DNA of 64,000 nucleotides from RFXV01 sp038150465 (GTDB lineage: Bacteria; Bacteroidota; Bacteroidia; Flavobacteriales; Schleiferiaceae). The translations under genes were made by a program, and so were the position numbers. Under the pieces are notes generated by a model. It was not told where the DNA came from and made no database searches. It worked only from the letters and a program-made list of their open reading frames with translations. Positions 43,001 through 50,701 of this stretch are shown piece after piece. The stretch lies in NCBI GenBank assembly GCA_038150465.1, contig JAYOTP010000006.1:1-64000 (forward strand), given 5' to 3'. The first letter of the stretch is position 1. Each line of letters begins with the position of its first letter.

Positions 43001-43411
43001 GAATTCGACCGTATCACAGAACGAGGTGGCGTGCTTGGTTCCATGGAGACCATGTATCAGCGCGGAAAGATCCAGGAAGAGAGCCTGTACTACGAAACCT
43101 TGAAGCACACCGGAGAATTTCCGATCGTGGGCGTGAACACCTTCCTCAATAAAAAGGGATCCCCAACAGTGGTTCCCGGCGAGGTGATCCGCGCCACTGA
43201 AGAAGAGAAGGAATTTCAGATCCGCCGGTTGGAAGAGCTGCACGGCTTCAATGAAAAACAGGCGGCGGCTGAGCTGCAAAAGATCCAAAAGGCGGCCGTT
43301 CAGAACGAGAACATATTTGAGGTGCTGATGGAAGCAGCCAAATACTGCTCTCTGGGTCAAATGACCCAGACCATGTTCGAGGTGGGGGGACAGTACCGGC
43401 GAAATATGTAA
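40013..43411 (+). CDS. icmF: fused isobutyryl-CoA mutase IcmF
   Basis: An 1132-residue fusion: a B12-binding domain at about 12-150 (FDGHDAA with His25, then SYQGG, GGGG), a MeaB-like GTPase at about 196-420 (GTGGAGKSS 203-211, DPSKKKTGGALLGDR, ETSGIGQSD, NKFD 343-346), and a mutase domain at about 560-1130. The residues that set specificity are Phe593 (RMFAGEGG) and Gln781 (KEDQAQNT), the isobutyryl-type pair where MCM has Tyr and Arg. It should interconvert isobutyryl- and n-butyryl-CoA. Start ATG 40013 is the first in frame. No cobalamin riboswitch was recognised in the 115-bp leader. Confidence 0.95.
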   Translation: MQNPPIYTPKNKVRIVTAASLFDGHDAAINIMRRIIQATGCEVIHLGHDRSVEEVVHTAIQEDAQAIAMTSYQGGHNEYFKFMVDLLKEKGAEHIKIFGGGGGVILPEEIEELMAYGVTRIYSPDDGRAMGLQGMINDLVEKSDFPLGETLQKEMETLDTEHYGSVARVITAFENYSDVHEDLRSEINERAQKTRIPVLGITGTGGAGKSSMVDELVRRFLMDFPDRHIGLISVDPSKKKTGGALLGDRIRMNSIRHGNVYMRSLATRQSNLALSKYVKEAVQVLKAAGFDLIVLETSGIGQSDTEILDHSDLSLYVMTPEYGAATQLEKIDMLDFADVIALNKFDKRGALDALRDVRKQYQRNHGLWDQDLEQMPVHGTIASQFNDPGTNGLYRSIMDALTQKTSADFPSERAMPTEMSEKIYIIPPSRTRYLSEISEQSRRYDERTAQQAEVADKLYGLQQSVLTFGGPDLLEEAQTTSEDATVAALIEKFNELHKDLDPHLWAMLQGWRKEEARYSEEFYVYQVRGKEISVPNHTRSLSQTPIPKVALPKFKSWGDKVRWTMRENTPGFFPFTAGIYPFKRTGEDPTRMFAGEGGPERTNKRFHYVSLDMPAARLSTAFDSVTLYGNDPGWRPDIYGKIGNAGVSICCLDDAKKLYSGFDLCAPSTSVSMTINGPAPMLLSFFLNAAIDQQCEKYIKANGLEKEVRSKIEKAYKAKGMDVPEYRGELPEGNDGLGLMLLGSSGDQVLPKEVYEKIRSETLQAVRGTVQADILKEDQAQNTCIFSTEFALRLMGDVQQYFIDQKVRNFYSVSISGYHIAEAGANPITQLAFTLANGFTYVEYYLSRGMDINKFAPNLSFFFSNGIDPEYAVIGRVARRIWAKAMKERYGADVRSQMLKYHIQTSGRSLHAQEIDFNDIRTTLQALYALYDNCNSLHTNAYDEAITTPTEESVRRAMAIQLIINKELGLAKNENPLQGSFIIEELTDLVEESVLDEFDRITERGGVLGSMETMYQRGKIQEESLYYETLKHTGEFPIVGVNTFLNKKGSPTVVPGEVIRATEEEKEFQIRRLEELHGFNEKQAAAELQKIQKAAVQNENIFEVLMEAAKYCSLGQMTQTMFEVGGQYRRNM

Positions 43412-43512
43412 GGAGCTTCTTTGCTTTGTTGAGCTTTTCTGGCTTGAACCATTTGTCCCTCAGTGAGTTCATTTCGATAAGCTGATCTCCAACACACTGT
43501 TGGTGAATCTTT

Positions 43513-43520
43513 TATATTTG
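43513..43520 (+). promoter_or_regulatory. candidate -7 box before the PspC-like gene
   Basis: TATATTTG is an exact TAnnTTTG match, 47 nt before the ATG at 43568. No -33 TTG at the proper spacing. The 156-bp region 43412-43567 contains no other recognisable signal. Confidence 0.5.
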
Positions 43521-43567
43521 AGTTCATCTGAGCTGTGCTGAGAGAAGCAAATGAACGATAAGACCAA

Positions 43568-43798
43568 ATGTTGAAGTTGATAGAGCGTCTGAGGGTGGTG
43601 ACGGAGCGTCAGGGTTTCGAAGTCTGTGCGCGTCTGGCAGAGCGCATGGGCATACCGGCCTACCGCGTTCGCCTCTTCTTCGTCTATTCGACATTCATTG
43701 CCTTGTTCTCTCCGCTGATCATCTATATGTCCATTGCCTTTGTCCTGAAGATCAAGGACTACGTTTACCAGCGTAGAAGTTCCGTGTGGGATCTCTGA
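43568..43798 (+). CDS. small PspC-domain membrane protein
   Basis: A 76-residue PspC-family protein of the Bacteroidota short type. Basic amphipathic N-terminus with EVCARLAERMGIPAYRVRLFFVYS, a membrane segment at about 42-62, and the conserved end RRSSVWDL. The family (phage-shock-protein C) is tied to envelope stress in other bacteria, but this small form has no known target. It is monocistronic-looking, with its own -7 box. Confidence 0.82.
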   Translation: MLKLIERLRVVTERQGFEVCARLAERMGIPAYRVRLFFVYSTFIALFSPLIIYMSIAFVLKIKDYVYQRRSSVWDL

Positions 43799-43825
43799 CC
43801 AACTGCCACGTCTTCCCTCTTTGAT

Positions 43826-43833
43826 TATCTTCG
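43826..43833 (+). promoter_or_regulatory. candidate -7 box before the RmlD-like gene
   Basis: TATCTTCG, one base from TAnnTTTG, 22 nt before the ATG. The same variant is found before tamL and, as TATTTTCG, before rpsU. Confidence 0.3.
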
Positions 43834-43855
43834 GCTTCTGTCAAGACAGAGGTGA

Positions 43856-44779
43856 ATGAAACAGACTGTTCTGGTCACAGGTTCCAACGGATTGCTGGGT
43901 CAAAAACTGACCAAACAGCTCGCCTCCGATCCAGACACCGATCTGGTGGCCACTGGCCGCGGACCCGATCGAAATTCCTTGTCTCGTGGCTATCGCTATG
44001 CGTCCATGGACATCACCGATGAAGAAATGGTGCGCAAGGTCCTGGAGGAATACCGTCCAAACGTGGTGATCCATACGGCAGCCATGACCCAGGTGGACGA
44101 CTGCGAAAAGCAACAGGAGCTTTGTGAGCTGATGAATGTCCGTGCAGTGGAGTACATCGCCCGTGCTTCCGAGGCCATTGGTGCACATCTCGTTCACCTT
44201 TCCACAGACTTTATTTTCGACGGAAGCCATGGCCCGCTGAGTGAAGAAGAGGAGCCCGCGCCATTGAGTATTTACGGAGACTCAAAAAGGCGTTCTGAAG
44301 AGGCGGTCCGGGAGTTGTCGAGCAGTTGGTCCATTCTCCGTACGGTCCTTGTCTATGGCTTGGCAGAGGAAATGAGCAGGAGCAATATCGTCCTTTGGGC
44401 AAAGAGTTCGCTCGAGGCGGGTACGCCCATCCGCGTGGTGAACGATCAGTTCCGAACACCGACTTTGGCAGAGGATCTGGCACAGGCCTGCATCCTGGCC
44501 GGGAAGCAGAAGGCTCAGGGCGTCTTTCACATCAGCGGTGAGGAATTGCTGAGCATCTCAGACTTTGTCCGGCGCATTGCCGCTTTTTGGGATCTTGATG
44601 TCTCGCCCATGACGGAGATCAGTACAGCTTCTCTTGGGCAACCCGCCCGACGTCCTCCGAAGACGGGATTCATCGTAGACAAGGCCAGGAAAGAGTTGGG
44701 CTACAGCCCGAGAAGCATAGAGGAGGGCCTGAGCTTGGTGGATGCTCAGCTGAATGAAAGAAACAGACCAGATCAATGA
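43856..44779 (+). CDS. RmlD-like NAD(P)-dependent sugar-nucleotide reductase (extended SDR)
   Basis: A 307-residue protein with the N-terminal glycine motif TGSNGLLGQKL (residues 8-18), HTAAMTQVDDCE, STDFIFDG with the catalytic Thr, and Tyr-X3-Lys in YGDSK. The IRVVNDQFRTPT block is characteristic of dTDP-4-dehydrorhamnose reductase. It may make a dTDP-sugar or act as a related reductase; the other rml genes are not nearby. The stop overlaps the transporter start (ATGA). Confidence 0.78.
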   Translation: MKQTVLVTGSNGLLGQKLTKQLASDPDTDLVATGRGPDRNSLSRGYRYASMDITDEEMVRKVLEEYRPNVVIHTAAMTQVDDCEKQQELCELMNVRAVEYIARASEAIGAHLVHLSTDFIFDGSHGPLSEEEEPAPLSIYGDSKRRSEEAVRELSSSWSILRTVLVYGLAEEMSRSNIVLWAKSSLEAGTPIRVVNDQFRTPTLAEDLAQACILAGKQKAQGVFHISGEELLSISDFVRRIAAFWDLDVSPMTEISTASLGQPARRPPKTGFIVDKARKELGYSPRSIEEGLSLVDAQLNERNRPDQ

Positions 44780-46608
44780 GTAAGAATACAGAGGGTTGGG
44801 GTTCAAGAGTAGGACTCATTTTGGCCATGGCGGGCAACGCTGTCGGCCTGGGCAATTTCTTGAGATTTCCTGTTCAGGCGGTCCAGAACGGTGGCGGTAC
44901 ATTCATCATCCCCTATTTGGTCAGTTTTCTTTTGATGGGAATTCCGCTTCTTTGGGTGGAATGGGCCATGGGTCGATACGGCGGTCGATACGGCGATCAT
45001 TCAACCCCATTCATACTCGACAACATCACCAAAAAAAGGCTTTGGAAATACTTTGGCGTCTTTGGCATCTTCACCAATCTCGGTGTCATGGCCTACTATA
45101 CCTATATCGAGAGTTGGACTCTGACCTACACCATCAAATCGCTCAAAGGCGATTTTCTGGGCATGCCAATAGATGAAGTGGGTGCTTTTTTCGATCGCTA
45201 CGTCGATCTGGGAAGCGCGATCAATGTGCCGGTCTGGGCGCTCATTGCCTTTACCGTCACACTCTCCCTGAATGTCTATGTGCTGTCCAAGGGGCTTTCG
45301 GGCGGTGTGGAGAAAGTGGCCAAAGTGGCCATGCCCTTGCTTATTCTGTTTGGTGCTTTTCTGGCGGTCATGGCGATCAGCCTGGGAGATACAGGTCGCT
45401 GCCTGGACTGCGATTCACACCTCGGCCTGAATTTCCTCTGGGAGCCACAGCTCGATTCGCTGACCAATCCGAAGGTATGGCTGGCGGCGGCAGGACAGAT
45501 ATTCTTTACGCTAAGTGTGGGAATGGGCACCATCCAATGCTATTCTTCCTATCTCAAACAAAAGGACGACATCGCACTGAACGCCATGAGCGCTGGCTGG
45601 ATGAATGGATTCGTTGAGATCGTTCTTGGGGCAAGCGTGGTGATACCGATCGCAGTAGGTTACCTCGGTCTCGACTGGGTGAAGGAGAATGCGGGTTTCA
45701 TGATGGCCTTCAAGACCATGCCCTTCCTGTTCGATCAATTTGGCAGTGTAGTGGCTGTGCTCGGTGGTGTGGCTTGGTTCGGTCTGCTGTTCATAGCGGG
45801 CATCACTTCCTCTCTGGCCATGGGAACGCCCTGGATGGGATTCGTCAAGGATGAGTTCAACTGGGGAAGAAAGAAGGCGGCACTGCTGCTTGGAGTCATC
45901 ATCTTTTTCCTTGCACTGCCCACCATTTTCTTTTTTGGAAAAGGAGTCTTCGACGAATACGATTACTGGACGGGAACGGTTTCGCTGGTCGTTTTTGCGC
46001 TGGCAGAAGTCATCTTGTTCGCCTGGGTATTTGGAATGGACAAGGGATGGAAAGAGATCACCGACGGAGCAGATATCCGGGTGCCTCGCTTTTACCGTCC
46101 CGTCATCAAATACGTCACGCCTCTGTTCATCCTTATCATCTTCAGCAGTTCACTTTTCAAGCCGTTGAACGGAGAGTTGGACGACTGGGGAGATGCATTC
46201 TCCCATTGGACGGGCAGCAGCACGGAACAATTTTATTTCGACCGGGGCTCGGGGCAGTGGCTCAAGTTGCGGACCGACTCAGATGAACTCCTGCAATGGG
46301 GTGGAGCCGCAGCAGGCTGGCAAGGATCGGGGAAGAGAATATCGGAGCTGGATGAACAGGGTTCGGGTCGTTTTCTGGATGGATCTGAAAGTGAGATCAT
46401 CCAAAGAAGCGGCTGGCCATGGGCCAATGATGCCATCATCAATCAGATATTCCACATCAATTCAGGCGTCCAGTGGTACGCCAATGGAAAGCCAACCAAT
46501 ATGCTCTTCATCGATCTGTCGCGTTTTCTTCTGATCGGCGTATTTGTTGGGATCGCCTTCATGGTGAAGCTCGCTTCCAATCGACGCAAAAAAATGATGC
46601 ACTCATGA
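44776..46608 (+). CDS. neurotransmitter:sodium symporter family transporter
   Basis: A 610-residue inner-membrane symporter of the NSS/SNF type with about 12 helices. TM1 has the family motif GWGSRVGLILAMAGNAVGLGNFLRFP, and the unwound helix 6 region (LSVGMGTIQCYSS) is present. A long insertion of about 100 residues follows helix 10 or 11 (LKPLNGELDD to WANDAIINQI), rich in Trp, Gly and Asp. The substrate is probably an amino acid or an amine, taken up with sodium. It is followed by a 47-residue partner and is coupled to the upstream reductase by a 4-bp overlap. Confidence 0.88.
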   Translation: MSKNTEGWGSRVGLILAMAGNAVGLGNFLRFPVQAVQNGGGTFIIPYLVSFLLMGIPLLWVEWAMGRYGGRYGDHSTPFILDNITKKRLWKYFGVFGIFTNLGVMAYYTYIESWTLTYTIKSLKGDFLGMPIDEVGAFFDRYVDLGSAINVPVWALIAFTVTLSLNVYVLSKGLSGGVEKVAKVAMPLLILFGAFLAVMAISLGDTGRCLDCDSHLGLNFLWEPQLDSLTNPKVWLAAAGQIFFTLSVGMGTIQCYSSYLKQKDDIALNAMSAGWMNGFVEIVLGASVVIPIAVGYLGLDWVKENAGFMMAFKTMPFLFDQFGSVVAVLGGVAWFGLLFIAGITSSLAMGTPWMGFVKDEFNWGRKKAALLLGVIIFFLALPTIFFFGKGVFDEYDYWTGTVSLVVFALAEVILFAWVFGMDKGWKEITDGADIRVPRFYRPVIKYVTPLFILIIFSSSLFKPLNGELDDWGDAFSHWTGSSTEQFYFDRGSGQWLKLRTDSDELLQWGGAAAGWQGSGKRISELDEQGSGRFLDGSESEIIQRSGWPWANDAIINQIFHINSGVQWYANGKPTNMLFIDLSRFLLIGVFVGIAFMVKLASNRRKKMMHS

Positions 46609-46748
46609 GTACTTCGGCACTTCTCCTGATGGTCCTCGTTCAGGGCAGTGTGGCAGCAGCCACCATCTACTTTTTTCTAAAGGTCCTCAAGGCGCCTGTA
46701 CGGCATGTGGATGAGGAGTCAACCAAAAATGAAGATCGTGCAGAGTAG
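46605..46748 (+). CDS. 47-residue single-pass protein, possible NSS accessory subunit
   Basis: A micro-protein whose ATG overlaps the transporter stop (ATGA): MSTSALLLMVLVQGSVAAATIYFFLKVLK, i.e. one membrane segment at about 5-26, then a short charged tail. No homologue was recognised beyond the general type; some NSS symporters (MetP) have a comparable small partner, MetS. The tight overlap argues for translation with the symporter and a role as its subunit (inference). It is too short for standard annotation. Confidence 0.6.
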   Translation: MSTSALLLMVLVQGSVAAATIYFFLKVLKAPVRHVDEESTKNEDRAE

Positions 46749-46757
46749 GTTTCATTT

Positions 46758-47831
46758 ATGTGGAGAAAGCGTCTGATGGACGGGTTCCGGCACAATCGAA
46801 GTGAGCGAAACGGGCTTTGGGTACTCGCCTTTATTGTGGCCCTTTCGGCGGCCTACTTTTTCAGTGAGACCCAATTCGGAAATTCCCGAGAACAGGTCTC
46901 TGAGCAAATTCAGCAGGCACGCTGGAAAGTGGACAGCATCAAAAAGGCTCAGGGCACCGCTGAACAGGAAATGTTCTTCTTCGATCCAAACAAGGTTGAC
47001 AGTCTTCAGCTGATGTCTCTGGGCCTGCCGGGAGATGTGGCCAGACGCTGGGTGCATTACACAGAAAAAGGTGGTCGCTTCTTCAAAGAGGAGGATGTTC
47101 TAAAGATCTACGGACTGCAAAGGAGTTGGTGGGAGCGGGCCAAAGAATTCATGATCTTCCAGCATATGGAATGGGAAGATGAACCGCTTAAAATGCCGGA
47201 TGTGCACTACGCATTCATGCCAGATACCATGAGTGTGGACCGCTGGAAGGAATGGGGGCTTTCGGAGGCCCAGGCTTACTCTGTAGTGAGCTACCTTGGC
47301 AAGATCGATGCCCCCTTGGTCTGGGCTGACCTGGAAAAGATCTATGTTCTCGATGAAGCATTCAAAGCGCGGATCAAACCATGGGTGCGTTTTGATGCCC
47401 CCCACAATGGTCATGATCCGTCCCATTCGGAGAAATTGGAGGTCAATTCCATGAATACAGAGGAACTGGCCCGTGTTTCGAAGTGGCCCAGATGGAAGGT
47501 GGATCGTCTGATCGCTTTCCGGGACCGCCTGGGTGGTTTTCATTCCCTTGCCCAGATCTACGGCGCCTACGGTCTGGATTCAGTGGAACTCCACTCTTTG
47601 GAGTCTCATCTCTCCATCCAAGCAGTAAAACTCTCTAAGTGTTTTGTGAATAAAGAGCCGGCCGATTCATTGCTTTTGCATCCGTATATAAATTTCACTC
47701 AGGCGTATGAACTGACCCGCTTCAGAGAGAATGTCCGACCTCTGAGGAATTTGGATGAGGTGCGACGTCTTCGCGTTTTTTCTTTGGAGGAATTGGAACT
47801 TCTTGGGCCATATTTGTCCTTCGATCTCTGA
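46758..47831 (+). CDS. helix-hairpin-helix (ComEA-like) protein
   Basis: A 357-residue protein with an N-terminal signal or anchor (RNGLWVLAFIVALSAAYFF, residues 18-36) and several HhH repeats: FDPNKVDSLQLMSLGLPGDVARRWVHY around 74-100, a DVLKIYGL, VNSMNTEELARVSKWPRWKVDRLIAFRDRLGG at about 232-263 and INFTQAYELTRFREN at about 307-321. ComEA-type HhH proteins bind DNA at the surface during uptake. Whether this one does is unproven. It lies 9 bp after the micro-protein. Confidence 0.78.
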   Translation: MWRKRLMDGFRHNRSERNGLWVLAFIVALSAAYFFSETQFGNSREQVSEQIQQARWKVDSIKKAQGTAEQEMFFFDPNKVDSLQLMSLGLPGDVARRWVHYTEKGGRFFKEEDVLKIYGLQRSWWERAKEFMIFQHMEWEDEPLKMPDVHYAFMPDTMSVDRWKEWGLSEAQAYSVVSYLGKIDAPLVWADLEKIYVLDEAFKARIKPWVRFDAPHNGHDPSHSEKLEVNSMNTEELARVSKWPRWKVDRLIAFRDRLGGFHSLAQIYGAYGLDSVELHSLESHLSIQAVKLSKCFVNKEPADSLLLHPYINFTQAYELTRFRENVRPLRNLDEVRRLRVFSLEELELLGPYLSFDL

Positions 47832-47876
47832 AACCAAGAGCATCCTTGTTTGTTACCCCACAAATCACCACCTGAG

Positions 47877-49019
47877 ATGAACTTTTCACAGAATGAAACC
47901 CAAACAATGATCGCCCAGACTGTGCGCGACTTCTGCGATCAGCACATTTGCCCGTACATCATGGAATGGGACGAAGCCCAGACCTTCCCGGTGGAGGCTA
48001 TGAAGAAATTGGGTGAACTCGGCCTTATGGGCATTCTTGTTCCTGAAGAATACGGAGGATCCGGCCTGGGGTATGACGAATACGTGACTGCCATCACTGA
48101 GCTTGGGCGTGTGGATCCGAGTGTCGCCTTGAGTATGGCCGCGCACAATTCGCTGTGTACTGGACACATTCTTCAGCATGGAAGCGAAGCACAGAAAAAG
48201 AAGTATTTGCCGCTTTTGGCAAGCGGAGAGTGGATCGGTGCCTGGGGTCTGACAGAGGCCAATACGGGTTCGGATGCGATGCGCATGAAAGTGACGGCCA
48301 AAAAGGAAGGCAACGAATGGGTCCTGAACGGAGCCAAGAACTGGATCACACATGGCATTTCCGGAGATGTGGCCGTAGTTCTGGCGCGTACAGGCGAACT
48401 TCTCGACAGTCATGGCATTTCGGCATTCATCGTTGAACGGGGAACACCGGGTTTCCAGGCGGGTAAAAAGGAGAACAAACTCGGTATGCGCGCTTCGGAA
48501 ACAGCAGAAATGGTATTCGATGATTGCCGTATTCCGGAAGAAAATCTCATAGGAGCGGAGGGAGAGGGCTTTGTTCAGGCCATGAAGGTGCTCGATGGCG
48601 GTCGGATCTCCATTGCCGCCCTGTCGCTCGGGGTGGCCTATGGTGCCTACGACGCATCAAAGAAGTACGCCAAGGAGCGCGAACAATTTGGAAAGCCCAT
48701 TGCCCATTTTCAAGCCATTGCCTTCAAACTGGCCGATATGCTTACCGAGATCGAAGCGGCTGAACTGCTGACCTTCCAGGCGGCATTTCGAAAGAACAAT
48801 GGCCAAAAGGTCACAAGGGAAGGGGCCATGGCCAAATACTACGCCTCAGAAGTGGCGGTAAAAGTTTGCAATGAGGCGGTACAGATATTTGGTGGTTATG
48901 GTTTCACCAAGGATTTTCCAGTCGAAAAATTCTACCGCGATGTGAAGTTGTGTACCATTGGCGAGGGAACATCTGAGATCCAAAAACTCGTCATTTCAAG
49001 AGAACTTCTCAAAGACTGA
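47877..49019 (+). CDS. acyl-CoA dehydrogenase
   Basis: 380 residues from the ATG at 47877; the upstream TTG reading is not preferred. FAD enzyme of beta-oxidation or branched-chain degradation. Family signatures: LTEANTGSDAM (about 126-136), ENKLGMRASETAEM (about 195-208), GGRISIAALSLGVAYGA, YAKEREQFGKPI and FGGYGFTKDFPVEKFYRD. The catalytic base is expected to be the glutamate in IGEGTSEI near the C-terminus (about residue 362). Substrate chain length is not predictable. It would feed acyl-CoAs into pathways with the two mutases encoded elsewhere in the window. Confidence 0.92.
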   Translation: MNFSQNETQTMIAQTVRDFCDQHICPYIMEWDEAQTFPVEAMKKLGELGLMGILVPEEYGGSGLGYDEYVTAITELGRVDPSVALSMAAHNSLCTGHILQHGSEAQKKKYLPLLASGEWIGAWGLTEANTGSDAMRMKVTAKKEGNEWVLNGAKNWITHGISGDVAVVLARTGELLDSHGISAFIVERGTPGFQAGKKENKLGMRASETAEMVFDDCRIPEENLIGAEGEGFVQAMKVLDGGRISIAALSLGVAYGAYDASKKYAKEREQFGKPIAHFQAIAFKLADMLTEIEAAELLTFQAAFRKNNGQKVTREGAMAKYYASEVAVKVCNEAVQIFGGYGFTKDFPVEKFYRDVKLCTIGEGTSEIQKLVISRELLKD

Positions 49020-49028
49020 TTTTTTCTC

Positions 49029-49036
49029 TATTTTCG
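49029..49036 (+). promoter_or_regulatory. candidate -7 box before rpsU
   Basis: TATTTTCG, one mismatch to TAnnTTTG, 21 nt before the rpsU ATG. No exact -33 TTG at 19-20 nt. Confidence 0.35.
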
Positions 49037-49057
49037 CAGCCCATTTAAAAAGAAGTT

Positions 49058-49249
49058 ATGCTTGTCGTACAGGTTAAAGAAGGTGAAGCCATCGATCGCG
49101 CGCTCAAGCGCTACAAGCGAAAGTTCGATCGTACGGGAACGCTCCGTCAGTTGCGTGGACGTCAGCAGTTCATCAAACCGAGCGTGCGCCGGAGAAAAGA
49201 GGTCATCAAGGCCGCTTATATTCAGCAAAAGAGCATCTCTGAGGATTGA
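49058..49249 (+). CDS. rpsU: 30S ribosomal protein S21
   Basis: A 63-residue basic protein of normal S21 length with the conserved VKEGEAIDRALKRYKRKFDRTGTLRQLRGRQ (split over two helices) and PSVRRRKE. It sits on the 30S platform next to the anti-Shine-Dalgarno region. In Bacteroidota it begins a conserved rpsU-xerC-hpf set, as here. Confidence 0.96.
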   Translation: MLVVQVKEGEAIDRALKRYKRKFDRTGTLRQLRGRQQFIKPSVRRRKEVIKAAYIQQKSISED

Positions 49250-49313
49250 TCGCAGATCGAATCGGGTCTTTTTGAAAGAATCTTTCTAAATTCTGTTTGG
49301 AAAGATTTTTTTT

Positions 49314-50195
49314 ATGGTCGAAGATTTTCTGGAACACCTCAGATACCAAAAAGCCTACTCACCTCTCACATTAAAGGCGTATTCCAGGGATCTCTGGGAG
49401 CTCACCTCTTTCCTTCAGGATGAATTTGAAACGGAGCTGGGCGATCTCACCCGGGAGCATCTTCGTTCATGGCTGGTCTTTCTCACTCAAGAGAAGGAGT
49501 TGAAGCCTTCCTCAGTGGCGCGAAAATTGGCTTCCGTCCGCTCTTTCTTTCAGTACGCACTGCGCAAGGGACTGATGCGAACCGATCCGAGCCTGGGATT
49601 GAAGCCGCCCAAAGTACAAGCCGCCTTGCCCAAGATCGTCAAGGAGCAAGAGCTTCTCGACCTCCTTGCTTCCGAACGCTTTCCCGATGGCTGGGAGGGA
49701 ACCCGCGACAGACTCATTCTGGAAATGTTCTATCAGACAGGGATGCGGCGGGCAGAACTCATCGGATTGAAGTGGTCGGATGTGTTTTATTCTGAATCGC
49801 AGATCCGCGTGATCGGAAAACGGAACAAAGAGCGCCGAATACCTCTAATGCCCCATCTGATCCGCGAGCTGAATGAATTTCAATCCATCAGCGCAGATTT
49901 TTTGGGAACTTCCTCCGATCATGTGTTTACCGGGAAACGAGGTGGGCGAATGAGTCCTGGTCTTGTTTATAAGGTGGTGAATCACTATCTTCAAGGGACC
50001 TTTAGCTCCCAAAACAGCCCGCATGTTCTGCGTCACAGTTTTGCCACCCACATGCTGGACAAAGGAGCTGACTTGAATTCACTCAAGGAGCTATTGGGAC
50101 ACGCCAGTCTTGCGGCGACCCAGGTCTACACCCACAATAGCCTGGAAAAGGTCAAGAAAGCATACGAGCAGGCTCATCCCAAGAGCCGTAAATAA
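49314..50195 (+). CDS. xerC: tyrosine recombinase XerC/XerD
   Basis: A 293-residue recombinase of normal length. The N-terminal SAM-like core-binding domain (about 1-90) precedes the catalytic domain with the RHRY set: Arg in TGMRRAELIGL (about 145), His-X-X-Arg in HVLRHSFATHM (about 241-244), His in LGHASLAATQ (about 265) and Tyr in QVYTHNS (about 276, nucleophile). It should resolve chromosome dimers at dif. Not adjacent to any phage or integron signal, so it is the housekeeping copy. Confidence 0.92.
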   Translation: MVEDFLEHLRYQKAYSPLTLKAYSRDLWELTSFLQDEFETELGDLTREHLRSWLVFLTQEKELKPSSVARKLASVRSFFQYALRKGLMRTDPSLGLKPPKVQAALPKIVKEQELLDLLASERFPDGWEGTRDRLILEMFYQTGMRRAELIGLKWSDVFYSESQIRVIGKRNKERRIPLMPHLIRELNEFQSISADFLGTSSDHVFTGKRGGRMSPGLVYKVVNHYLQGTFSSQNSPHVLRHSFATHMLDKGADLNSLKELLGHASLAATQVYTHNSLEKVKKAYEQAHPKSRK

Positions 50196-50205
50196 ATAAC
50201 GAATT

Positions 50206-50505
50206 ATGACCATAAGACTTCAATGCATCAATTTCTCAGCACGTCCTGAACTTCAGCAATTTGTGCAACAAAGAGTGGAAAAACTCAGCTTGTTCCACGA
50301 CCAGATCATCGATGGAGAGGTTCACCTTAAGTTGGAGAACTACGCCGAAAAAGACAACAAGGTGGCAGAGATCAAATTGAAGATTCCGGGAAACGAACTC
50401 GTTGTCAAGAAGAGGAGCGATTCTTTTGAGGAATCAACGGACCTTGGTGCTGAGGCTCTTAGGCGCTTATTGAACAGAAAAAAGGAGCGTTTGAGAGGGC
50501 ATTGA
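50206..50505 (+). CDS. hpf: ribosome hibernation-promoting factor (short HPF/RaiA)
   Basis: A 99-residue short-type HPF: IRLQCINFSARPELQQFVQQRVEKL at the start, GEVHLKLENYAEKDNKVAEIKLKIPG in the middle and a DLGAEALRRLLNRKKERL C-terminal helix. It binds the 30S decoding region and silences ribosomes in stationary phase. Ten bp after xerC. A terminator follows at 50555-50587. Confidence 0.93.
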   Translation: MTIRLQCINFSARPELQQFVQQRVEKLSLFHDQIIDGEVHLKLENYAEKDNKVAEIKLKIPGNELVVKKRSDSFEESTDLGAEALRRLLNRKKERLRGH

Positions 50506-50525
50506 ATTTTATTGTTTCTCCCTGT

Positions 50526-50555
50526 TTGAGTGCATAGTGATCTTTTTTACATTTG
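50526..50555 (+). promoter_or_regulatory. promoter of the tRNA-tuf operon
   Basis: TTTG (50525-50528) is followed after 19 nt by TACATTTG (50548-50555), a perfect Bacteroidota sigma-A promoter. Its last G is the first base of the hpf terminator stem. Confidence 0.82.
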
Positions 50556-50587
50556 CAGTCCGTTTTTCGGAGCGGACTGCATTTTTT
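50555..50587 (+). terminator. intrinsic terminator of rpsU-xerC-hpf
   Basis: Stem GCAGTCCG (50555-50562) with CGGACTGC (50573-50580), ten-base loop, then ATTTTTT. It follows hpf and lies upstream of the tRNA cluster. Confidence 0.8.
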
Positions 50588-50593
50588 GTACCA

Positions 50594-50667
50594 GCCGGCA
50601 TAGCTCAGTTGGCCAGAGCAGCTGATTTGTAATCAGCGGGTCGGGGGTTCGAATCCCTCTGCCGGCT
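50594..50667 (+). tRNA. tRNA-Thr (TGT)
   Basis: A 74-nt cloverleaf. Acceptor GCCGGCA/TGCCGGC, anticodon stem GCTGA/TCAGC with loop TTTGTAA, giving TGT. First of four tRNAs ahead of tuf, all on one probable transcript. Confidence 0.94.
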
Positions 50668-50701
50668 CTTCCAAAAAATGTGAAGAGTACTTGAACATAT
50701 T

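Noticed and set aside
49314..50195. Integrase of a mobile element
   Set aside because: The recombinase is flanked by rpsU and hpf, the fixed housekeeping place of XerC/D, and no attachment-site repeats or cargo are seen.
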